Of a stretch of DNA of 22,613 nucleotides, positions 6,582 through 13,059 are shown piece after piece (position 1 is the first letter of the stretch; each line of letters opens with the position of its first letter). The notes under the pieces are model-generated. The model was not told where the DNA came from and searched no databases. It saw only the letters and a list, made by a program, of their open reading frames with translations. Both the position numbers and the translations under genes were made by a program. Source of the DNA: an uncultured Bacteroidales bacterium (GTDB lineage Bacteria > Bacteroidota > Bacteroidia > Bacteroidales > Paludibacteraceae); assembly GCA_934725535.1 (NCBI GenBank), contig CAKVBV010000039.1:1-22613 (forward strand). Reading direction: 5' to 3'.

Positions 6582-6894
6582 ATAAACTGCTTATGTAACA
6601 CCACGCACCGTAAAGGCGGTGCATAAAATTATTTTTAACAGCATTACTATTATTTCGCGTAAACCGAAAGTGTAGCAAACTTAAAGGGATAAAAGCAAGA
6701 AATAATAATGTTGGCAGTATATCCGTAAGGGTATGCTTTGTCCGTTGATAATAGAGATGCTTACACGTTAAGTGTGAGTTTCTTATAATGGACAAAGGCC
6801 CTTTGCTACACTGCCTTGGTTACGCGATAAGGGACTCACTTTTGTTTTCCTTATTGTTTCGTGGATTGATAGTATTGCACAAATCTATCAATCT
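6582..6894 (+). ncRNA. Structured pseudoknotted RNA upstream of methylase, copy B
   Basis: Same architecture as 4751-5048 with many compensatory differences. P1 GCACCG 6605-6610 / CGGTGC 6617-6622 (a U-A pair in copy A is C-G here). P2 ATTATTTC 6649-6656 / GAAATAAT 6699-6706. P3 GCGTAAACCGA 6657-6667 with TTGGTTACGC 6816-6825 (one bulge), then AGTGTAGCAAA 6669-6679 with TTTGCTACACT 6802-6812, split by GCC. A hairpin GTATATCC/GGGTATGC lies at 6717-6736. P4 6736-6746 pairs with 6787-6797, P5 CTTACAC 6760-6766 with GTGTGAG 6772-6778. P6 is ATAAGG/CCTTAT (6827-6832 with 6849-6854), P7 GATTGATAG 6864-6872 with CTATCAATC 6885-6893. P2 and P3 form a pseudoknot. The methylase ATG follows at 6895. Possible roles are a cis-acting translational control element, or a stable RNA working with the methylase. 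Confidence 0.8.
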
Positions 6895-7968
6895 ATGCCG
6901 CAAGAAAATTTAACGCACGCACGTGTTGGAAACAAAGATGAATTTTACACGCAATTACCTGATATAGAAAAGGAACTGCGTTTTTATAGACAACATTTCA
7001 AAGACAAAGTTGTGTTCTGCAACTGCGACGACCCGTACGAAAGCAACTTCTTCAAGTATTTTGCCCTTAATTTCAACGCATTGGGACTGCGTAAACTGAT
7101 TGCCACCTGCTACAACGGTTCGCCCGTGTCGGGCAACGAACTGCTGTTGGACTTCGGTACCACCGTGGACGACCCGAAGAAAGTCGCCTACAAAGTGGAG
7201 ATAACCGAGGTAACGGACACCAACGGCGACGGGGCAATTAACTTGGCAGATATTCAGTACCTGATGCAGAATGACAAGAATGTGATTTCTATTCTGCAAG
7301 GCAATGGCGATTTCCGTAGCCCCGAGTGCGTGGAACTGCTGCAACAGGCTGATATTGTGGTAACCAACCCGCCGTTCTCACTGTTTAGGGAGTACGTGGC
7401 GCAGTTGGTAGAGTATGACAAGAAATTTCTTATTATTGGAAATGTGAATGCTGTTACGTACAAGGAGTTTTTCCCTTTGATTAAGGACAACAAAGTTTGG
7501 ATGGGCGTAAGTATCCATAGTGGGGATAGAGAGTTTCGAGTACCTGATAGTTATCCGTTGCAAGCGGCAGGGTCAAGAGTTGATGAATACGGTGTTAAAT
7601 ATATTCGTGTAAAAGGCGTGCGTTGGTTTACAAACTTGGACTATCCACAGAGACACGAAGACCTTATCTTATATAAGCATTACACACCTGAAGAATATCC
7701 AAAGTATGATAATTATGAGGCTATCAACGTGAATATAACAAGCGATATACCTGCTGATTATACAGGTGCTATGGGTGTACCGATTACATTTTTGGATAAG
7801 TATAACCCAGAGCAGTTTGAGATATTAGATGCACGTGATTTTACATCGGTAGAACGTTTGAAACAAAAGAAATATGCTTTAATTAAAGATGCAGATGGGG
7901 CAATAAATGGTAAAGCAACTTATGCTCGTGTTCTCATTCGTAGAAAGAATGTAGTATGCCAATCTTAA
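6895..7968 (+). CDS. EcoRI-family DNA adenine methyltransferase
   Basis: A 357-residue protein of the M.EcoRI-like adenine methyltransferase family, close to full length. KDEFYTQLPDIEKEL is at 14-28, FCNCDDPYESNFF at 41-53, the catalytic motif IV NPPF at 158-161 in VVTNPPFSLFREYV, and LIIGNVNAVTYKEFFPLI follows. It would transfer a methyl group from S-adenosylmethionine to N6 of adenine in a specific DNA site. An insert at 108-119 fits an EF-hand/dockerin calcium loop exactly (D108, N110, D112, G113, D119). The start sits directly after the last hairpin of RNA copy B, with no Shine-Dalgarno sequence. Base composition is mosaic: AT-rich before about 6997 and after about 7380, GC-rich and nearly identical to the truncated copy between. 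No cognate EcoRI-like nuclease is recognisable; the DUF262-HNH gene downstream is the only nuclease candidate. Confidence 0.88.
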   Translation: MPQENLTHARVGNKDEFYTQLPDIEKELRFYRQHFKDKVVFCNCDDPYESNFFKYFALNFNALGLRKLIATCYNGSPVSGNELLLDFGTTVDDPKKVAYKVEITEVTDTNGDGAINLADIQYLMQNDKNVISILQGNGDFRSPECVELLQQADIVVTNPPFSLFREYVAQLVEYDKKFLIIGNVNAVTYKEFFPLIKDNKVWMGVSIHSGDREFRVPDSYPLQAAGSRVDEYGVKYIRVKGVRWFTNLDYPQRHEDLILYKHYTPEEYPKYDNYEAINVNITSDIPADYTGAMGVPITFLDKYNPEQFEILDARDFTSVERLKQKKYALIKDADGAINGKATYARVLIRRKNVVCQS

Positions 7969-7982
7969 AATTTGACACTTTT

Positions 7983-8037
7983 TATGGGTTGTGTAAGGGT
8001 TGCGCATCCCTTGCGTATCCCTTGCTGATTGAAGCGA
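7983..8037. repeat. Degenerate 11-bp tandem array after the methylase
   Basis: Units: TATGGGTTGTG, TAAGGGTTGCG, CATCCCTTGCG, TATCCCTTGCT, GATTGAAGCGA. The TATCCCTTGCG-type unit reappears in the array at the right end of the window (22589-22613). Confidence 0.6.
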
Positions 8038-8072
8038 CTTTTACGGAGAGATGAAAGGGAGAAAAATCTTAA

Positions 8073-8110
8073 CAAAAAGCACTTTTTGAAGGCGGGCGAT
8101 AGTATCGCCC
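8073..8110. other. Two adjacent hairpins between methylase and nuclease genes
   Basis: CAAAAAG/CTTTTTG (8073-8079 with 8082-8088) is a short palindrome. GGGCGATA (8094-8101) with TATCGCCC (8103-8110) is a near-perfect GC-rich palindrome around one central base. Neither is followed by a clean T-run on the plus strand, so termination of the methylase transcript here is possible but unproven. Confidence 0.4.
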
Positions 8111-8133
8111 TGCTAAGAAACAATATAGAATAG

Positions 8134-8205
8134 GACTAATGGGGCGAATGGGACTAATAAGACGAATAAGACGAATAAGACGAATGGGGAGGATTAGGGG
8201 CATTA
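8134..8205. repeat. 9-bp tandem array
   Basis: Eight units in a row: GACTAATGG, GGCGAATGG, GACTAATAA, GACGAATAA twice, GACGAATGG, GGAGGATTA, GGGGCATTA. The array lies in the gap upstream of the DUF262-HNH gene. One frame would read as repeated Arg/Ile/Gly, but it has no start or domain context, so I treat it as non-coding. Confidence 0.7.
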
Positions 8206-8215
8206 ATGGGCAAAC

Positions 8216-8234
8216 CGCGGGCGGGGCGCCCGCG
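8216..8234. repeat. GC-rich perfect hairpin
   Basis: CGCGGGCG (8216-8223), loop GGG, CGCCCGCG (8227-8234), followed by TCCCC. Arm length, 3-nt loop and the trailing TCCCC resemble the hairpins at 191-211 and 280-300 and the outer arms of 58-119, suggesting one dispersed palindrome family. Confidence 0.6.
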
Positions 8235-8284
8235 TCCCCGGAGAGGGCATTAACGGAGAATAGAAACAACAAACTTAACGGAAT

Positions 8285-9400
8285 ATGATGAAGATTGATT
8301 TGGTGCCGATTACGGTGCGGGAACTGTGTGCAAGTTACGAGGACTTGTCGGTGAGCGAAGAAGGTATCACCGGTTACGGCGGGCGGCTGAATATACGTCC
8401 GAAGTACCAGCGGGAGTTCGTTTATGACGACAAGAAACGCAATGCCGTGATGGACACCCTTTGGCACGGCTTCCCGCTCAATGTGATGTACTGGGTGCGT
8501 ATCGGAGAGGACCAATATGAGTTGCTGGACGGGCAGCAGCGGACTATCTCGATATGCTCGTTTATAGCGGGCGAGTACATGATGACCTTCGACGGCAACC
8601 TGCTCGGCTTCGAGAACATGACCGACACGCAGAAGAACCGCATCCTCGACTACACGCTGCAGGTATATATCTGCGAGGGGACGGACGAGGAGAAACTGAA
8701 ATGGTTTCAGACCATCAACATCGCAGGCGAGAAACTGACCGAACAGGAGATACGCAACGCCATCTACACGGGGCCGTGGACGACGCAAGCCAAGCGGCGT
8801 TTCTCCAAGTCGGGCTGCGTGGCGTACAAGATAGGTTCGGACTATATGACGGGTTCGCCGATACGGCAGGACTATTTCGAGACCGCGCTGCGCTGGATAG
8901 GCGACGCGCAGGGGCTGACGATAGAACAGTATATGGCGCGGCACCAGAACGACAGCGATGCCGACGAACTGTGGCAGTACTTCCAGAACGTGATACACTG
9001 GGTGCAGGTGCATTTTACGAAACTATACAAGAAGGAGATGAAGGCGGTGGAATGGGGTTTGTTATATAACCGCTACAAGGACACCGCACTGACTGCCACG
9101 GCGATAGGCGACGAGGTGGCGCGGCTGATGCGGGACTCGGACGTGCAGAAGAAATCGGGCATCTTCGAGTACGTGTTCGACCACGACATACGGCACCTGG
9201 GTATCCGTGCTTTCGACGACAACACCAAGCGGGAGGTCTATGAGCGACAAGGCGGCGTGTGTCCGCTGTGCGGCAGGCACTTCGGGATAGAGCAGATGGA
9301 AGCCGACCATATCACGCCGTGGGTGGAAGGCGGTCGGACGGTGGCAGCGAACTGCCAGATGCTGTGCAGGGAGTGCAACAGGCGGAAAAGCGCGAAGTGA
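8285..9400 (+). CDS. DUF262-HNH endonuclease
   Basis: A 371-residue cytoplasmic protein, starting at ATG 8285 or the adjacent ATG 8288. The N-terminal DUF262 domain (about 1-220) has YQREFVYDDKKRNAVMDTL (41-59) and the signature DGQQR at 82-86, the putative nucleotide-hydrolysing motif shared with GmrSD-type and DndB-like proteins. The C-terminus (about 313-371) is a zinc-stabilised HNH nuclease: CPLC, DHITPW, a conserved Asn in AANCQMLC, then CREC and NRRKSAK. GmrSD enzymes of this kind restrict modified DNA; here a classical HNH replaces the usual DUF1524. It is 316 bp downstream of an adenine methylase, so it could be its restriction partner or an independent type IV-like defence protein. 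GC content is much higher than in the preceding methylase ends and DUF2971, so the genes may have different origins. Confidence 0.88.
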   Translation: MMKIDLVPITVRELCASYEDLSVSEEGITGYGGRLNIRPKYQREFVYDDKKRNAVMDTLWHGFPLNVMYWVRIGEDQYELLDGQQRTISICSFIAGEYMMTFDGNLLGFENMTDTQKNRILDYTLQVYICEGTDEEKLKWFQTINIAGEKLTEQEIRNAIYTGPWTTQAKRRFSKSGCVAYKIGSDYMTGSPIRQDYFETALRWIGDAQGLTIEQYMARHQNDSDADELWQYFQNVIHWVQVHFTKLYKKEMKAVEWGLLYNRYKDTALTATAIGDEVARLMRDSDVQKKSGIFEYVFDHDIRHLGIRAFDDNTKREVYERQGGVCPLCGRHFGIEQMEADHITPWVEGGRTVAANCQMLCRECNRRKSAK

Positions 9401-9477
9401 GACCTTACGACATTCCCGTAAGTCCGTGATGGATGATGCTATTGTTTTGCGGTTGCCCTATCAGAATAAAAACAGGC
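9401..9477. other. Short gap with a possible stem after the nuclease gene
   Basis: CTTACG (9404-9409) can pair with CGTAAG (9417-9422) just after the nuclease stop, but no T-run follows. Nothing else is recognisable before the cobalamin-operon promoter. Confidence 0.35.
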
Positions 9478-9508
9478 TTGTGCAATCTCAAAAAAAGCAG
9501 TATCTTTG
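9478..9508 (+). promoter_or_regulatory. Promoter of the cobalamin operon
   Basis: TTG (9478-9480) and TATCTTTG (9501-9508) are 20 bp apart. The segment AAAAGCAGTATCTTTGCAG (9493-9511) is identical to the one at the 3780 promoter. Transcription would begin just upstream of the riboswitch. Confidence 0.8.
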
Positions 9509-9512
9509 CAGC

Positions 9513-9668
9513 CGCTTTGGTATGGAATCGGGTGTGAGTCCCGGACAGTCCCGCTGCTGTGAGTTTCGTTGGGCGTAACAGCCCGTTCTGCCGTAATAAG
9601 TCACTGTTGGAGGTCAACTCCGATGGGAAGGCGCGACAGAAGAAACGAGTCAGAATACAGCCAAAGCG
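9513..9668 (+). ncRNA. Cobalamin riboswitch
   Basis: Class-typical blocks occur in order: GGAATCGGGTGTGAGTCCCG near 9524-9543, GACAGTCCCGCTGCTGTGA, then GATGGGAAGGCGCGACAG, and a B12-box-like GAGTCAGAATAC near 9648-9657. The closing P1 helix is perfect: CGCTTTGG (9513-9520) with CCAAAGCG (9661-9668). It lies in the 5' leader of the receptor gene and would shut expression down when adenosylcobalamin or another cobalamin is plentiful. Whether it acts on transcription or on translation is not clear from the sequence. Confidence 0.93.
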
Positions 9669-9723
9669 TATGTCAAACAGGCTTTCGAGGTAAGAGCATA
9701 GACAGACTTCCTGACCTCCCCAA

Positions 9724-9740
9724 CCCCCTCAAAGAGGGGG
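9724..9740. repeat. GC hairpin in the riboswitch-receptor leader
   Basis: CCCCCTC (9724-9730), loop AAA, GAGGGGG (9734-9740). It lies in the 182-nt stretch between the riboswitch and the receptor start. A weaker stem, AGCCG (9771-9775) with CGGCT (9800-9804), is followed by TTTGTTTG and could be part of the expression platform. Both roles are inferred. Confidence 0.5.
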
Positions 9741-9850
9741 CTCCAAAATAGGGGCAATGGGTAAGAGAATAGCCGTTTGATGTGTGCGTATATATCGAGC
9801 GGCTTTGTTTGTGTGCATACAGACAATGGCTGTGCGTGTAAAAAAGATAA

Positions 9851-11869
9851 ATGGAGAATAGGAACAGATACAGTATTTTTATTCTGCTGCTTATGGTGGC
9901 AGGTTCTGTCTGTGCGCAGCAACTGACTGATGCTGAGGCAGACAGCATTGCACGGCAGTACGACCTTGACGAGGTTACGGTGTCCGCGCGCTACAAGGAG
10001 AAGGACATCATCAAGCCGCAGCGGCTGGAGGGCAAGGAGTTGGAGAAACTCAACAGCCTCAGCGTGGCGGACGCGATACGTTTCTTCTCGGGCGTGCAGA
10101 TTAAGGACTACGGCGGCGTGGGGGGTATCAAGACGGTGAATATCCGCAGTATGGGTACCAACCACATGGGCGTGTATTACAATGGTATTCAATTAGGTAA
10201 CGCACAAAACGGACAGGTGGACTTGGGCAAGTTCTCGCTGGAGAACATCGACGAGATTTCGCTGTACAACGGGCAGAAGAGCGACATCTTCCAAAGCGCA
10301 CGTGAGTTCGGCAGTGCTGGTAGTATCTACCTCAATTCACGCCGTCCGAAGTTCGAAGACGGCAAGAATATACACCTTCGTGCGAGTATGAAAGCGGGGT
10401 CGTTTGCGCTGGTCAATCCGTCGCTGCTGTTTGACGCGAAACTGACTGACAAACTGAGTCTTAGCATGAATGCGGAGGTGGTGCACTCCAACGGCAAATA
10501 CAAGTTCCGCTACCGTCGTGTGACGCCCTCGGGCGAGTTGGCGTACGACACCACCGCCATCCGTCAGAACGGTGATGTGAATGCCGTGCGGGTAGAGTCG
10601 GGGCTGAACTACTACTATTCCACGACGGGTTTCTGGAAGATGCACGCCTACTACTACAACTCCGAACGTGGCGTGCCCGGGGCGATTGTGAACAACGTGT
10701 GGCGGCGCGGCGAGCGGTTGTGGGACAGGGATATGTTCGTGCAGTCATCGTGGCAGGACGAGTTCTTCAACCGCTGGTCGGTGAAGGTGAACGCGAAATA
10801 CGCCTTCGACTACACACGCTATGTGAACAACGATGACAAACTCATTCACGTGGACAACATCTACAAACAGCAGGAGGCGTACCTGTCGTGGGCAAACAAG
10901 GTGGCAATCTTCAACTGGTGGGATATGTCACTGTCGTACGACCTGCAATGGAACGGGTTGTCGGAGTATATGAACGTGTCGCGCTTCACCCACTGGCTGG
11001 CGGCTGCAACGGCGATAAACGTGTACGACTATCTGCGTGTGCAGGCGAGTGTGCTGGGGACGTTTGTGAACGAGGAAGCCCGCGAGCGCGATGAGGCACC
11101 CAACAAGTACAAGGTTACGCCCGGGGTGTTCCTGTCGTACAAGCCGTTCAAGCGCATCGACCTGAAACTGAACGCTTTTTACAAGCAGGCATACCGCTAT
11201 CCGACCTTCAATGACCTCTACTACACCGACATGGGCAACGCTTACCTCAAGCCCGAACTGGCGGTGCAGCACAACGTGGGTATCGCCTACGACTACCTGA
11301 AGCCGAAGCGCGTCTTCCACCACTTCAACGTGTCAGTGGACGCCTACTACAACCGCGTGAAGGACAAGATTATCGCCTACCCGAAGGGGCAGCAGTTCCG
11401 CTGGACGATGCTCAACCTCGGGCTGGTGAAGATACACGGCGTGGACGCGAACATGCAGATGACGCTGCAGTTCCCCCACGACTGGGCATTGACCGCCAAA
11501 GTGCAATACACTTATCAGAAAGCCGTTGACGTGACCGACCCCGCCGACACCTACTACGGCGACCAGATACCGTATATCCCATGGCACAGCGGGTCGGCAA
11601 TCGGTATGCTGACGTGGCGCAACTATTCGCTCAACTACTCCTTTATATACGTGGGCGAGCGGTACAACCAGCAGGAGAACATCATCTACAACCACACGCA
11701 GCCGTGGTACACGCACGATATGTCGCTGTCGGGCGCATGGCGCATACGGAAAATCCTGCTCAAGGCAACCTTTGAGATTAACAACCTGCTGTCGCAAGAC
11801 TATGATGTGATACTCAACTACCCAATGCCCAAACGCAACTATCGGGGGAGTATTGTGATAGAGTACTGA
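9851..11869 (+). CDS. btuB: TonB-dependent cobalamin receptor BtuB
   Basis: A 672-residue outer-membrane receptor. The signal peptide ends at SVCAQ (residue 23). The plug begins near YDLDEVTVSARY and includes VNIRSMGTNHMGVYYNGIQL, with LENIDEISLYNGQ before the barrel; the barrel ends in RGSIVIEY. The assignment to cobalamin rests on the riboswitch directly upstream and the BtuG-like propeller gene 5 bp downstream, the arrangement known from Bacteroides B12 loci. It would import cobalamin across the outer membrane using TonB energy. There is no SusC-type N-terminal extension. Expression should fall when B12 is abundant. Confidence 0.88.
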   Translation: MENRNRYSIFILLLMVAGSVCAQQLTDAEADSIARQYDLDEVTVSARYKEKDIIKPQRLEGKELEKLNSLSVADAIRFFSGVQIKDYGGVGGIKTVNIRSMGTNHMGVYYNGIQLGNAQNGQVDLGKFSLENIDEISLYNGQKSDIFQSAREFGSAGSIYLNSRRPKFEDGKNIHLRASMKAGSFALVNPSLLFDAKLTDKLSLSMNAEVVHSNGKYKFRYRRVTPSGELAYDTTAIRQNGDVNAVRVESGLNYYYSTTGFWKMHAYYYNSERGVPGAIVNNVWRRGERLWDRDMFVQSSWQDEFFNRWSVKVNAKYAFDYTRYVNNDDKLIHVDNIYKQQEAYLSWANKVAIFNWWDMSLSYDLQWNGLSEYMNVSRFTHWLAAATAINVYDYLRVQASVLGTFVNEEARERDEAPNKYKVTPGVFLSYKPFKRIDLKLNAFYKQAYRYPTFNDLYYTDMGNAYLKPELAVQHNVGIAYDYLKPKRVFHHFNVSVDAYYNRVKDKIIAYPKGQQFRWTMLNLGLVKIHGVDANMQMTLQFPHDWALTAKVQYTYQKAVDVTDPADTYYGDQIPYIPWHSGSAIGMLTWRNYSLNYSFIYVGERYNQQENIIYNHTQPWYTHDMSLSGAWRIRKILLKATFEINNLLSQDYDVILNYPMPKRNYRGSIVIEY

Positions 11870-11874
11870 GAGAA

Positions 11875-13053
11875 GTGAAACTGAATGTACGTAACATATT
11901 GATACTTTGCCTAATTGGGATAACCTTCTGGGGGTGTAGAGAGGATGAAATTGTGGTGCCTTCAGAGTACGAACTGCTGCCCGATATGGAACCCCGCGAC
12001 ATCAGCACGTTTGCGGACAACGAGCCCATCGGTATGTATCTGCTCAACGAAGGCAATATGGGCAGCAACAAAGCCAGTATCGACTACCTCGACCTCGTAA
12101 ACGGCTACTATGTCCGCAACATCTACTCTGAGCGCAACCCGAATGTAATCAAAGAGTTGGGCGATGTAGGCAACGACATACAGATATACGGCAGCAAACT
12201 CTATGCGGTCATCAACTGCAGCCACAAGGTGGAGGTGATGGACGCCAAGACCTGCAAACGCATCGGGCAGATAGACATCCCCAACTGCCGGTATATCCGC
12301 TTCAACCGCGGCAAGGCGTACGTGTCCTCGTATGTGGGACCTGTCGCCATTGACCCCGATGCACAACTCGGTGCCGTCTTCGAGATAGACACCGCCACCC
12401 TCAAGATAACCAACAAGGTCACGGTGGGCTATCAGCCTGACGAACTGGAGATTATGGGCGAATACATCTACGTCGCTAACTCGGGCGGCTACCGTGTGCC
12501 TAACTACGACTACACGGTTTCCGTCGTGGAGATGTACGGTATGAAGCAGGTGGAGAAGATACCCGTCGGCATCAACCTCCACCGCATACGCCGCGACCGG
12601 TACGACCAACTGTGGGTATCCTCACGCGGCGACTACGAGACCATCCCGTCGCGCCTGTTTGTGTTGCAGAAGAAAGAGCAATTCTCTTCGGATATGGTAG
12701 TTGGCGACACGCTCGATATCCCCTGTTCCGAGATGACCATCCTCGGCGACTCGCTCTATTTCTACAGCGTGGCGTGGAACAACCAGACGGAGGAGAACGC
12801 CGTCTCGTACGGCATCATCAACGTGCAGACGCGCGAACTGCTCACCGACCATTTCATCACCGACGGCACAGAGTCCAACATCAAAATCCCCTACGGCATT
12901 GCCGTCAACCCCTACAACCGCGACATCTTCGTGACAGACGCCAAGAACTACGTCTCCAGCGGCATGCTGCATTGCTACGACACCCACGGCAAACGCAAAT
13001 GGAGCGTCCGCACAGGCGACATACCTGCCCACATGGTGTTTGTGTACAAATAG
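11875..13053 (+). CDS. btuG: BtuG-like cobalamin-binding surface lipoprotein (beta-propeller)
   Basis: A 392-residue lipoprotein with a probable GTG start at 11875, 5 bp after the receptor stop. No ATG is available that keeps the signal peptide KLNVRNILILCLIGITFWGC (lipidation Cys21). The body is a seven-bladed YncE/DUF5074-type propeller. Its start reads YLLNEGNMGSNKASIDYLD, and blades follow with VEVMDAKTCKRIGQI, YVANSGG, IPYGIAVNPYNRDIFVTDA and a final KWSVRTGDIPAHMVF. In Bacteroides, BtuG sits on BtuB at the cell surface and captures B12 with extremely high affinity; this gene matches in fold, anchor and position. The next gene starts 6 bp downstream. Confidence 0.85.
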   Translation: MKLNVRNILILCLIGITFWGCREDEIVVPSEYELLPDMEPRDISTFADNEPIGMYLLNEGNMGSNKASIDYLDLVNGYYVRNIYSERNPNVIKELGDVGNDIQIYGSKLYAVINCSHKVEVMDAKTCKRIGQIDIPNCRYIRFNRGKAYVSSYVGPVAIDPDAQLGAVFEIDTATLKITNKVTVGYQPDELEIMGEYIYVANSGGYRVPNYDYTVSVVEMYGMKQVEKIPVGINLHRIRRDRYDQLWVSSRGDYETIPSRLFVLQKKEQFSSDMVVGDTLDIPCSEMTILGDSLYFYSVAWNNQTEENAVSYGIINVQTRELLTDHFITDGTESNIKIPYGIAVNPYNRDIFVTDAKNYVSSGMLHCYDTHGKRKWSVRTGDIPAHMVFVYK

Positions 13054-13059
13054 GACTCA

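Noticed and set aside
6582..6894. Group I or group II intron, or tmRNA, as identity of the structured RNA
   Set aside because: No reverse transcriptase or intron core motifs, no CCA-ended tRNA-like domain or tag frame, and the methylase frame starts cleanly right after the last hairpin. A covariance search would be needed to exclude these fully.
7983..8037. CRISPR array suspected from regularly spaced repeats in several gaps
   Set aside because: The units are only 9-22 bp, contiguous and degenerate, with no unique spacers and no cas genes nearby.
8069..9013. 314-codon minus-strand frame opposite the DUF262-HNH gene
   Set aside because: Its C-terminal part reads through the intergenic palindromes and its body is antisense to a gene with clear DUF262 and HNH motifs; the 9-bp array translates as a simple Arg/Ile/Leu repeat in it.
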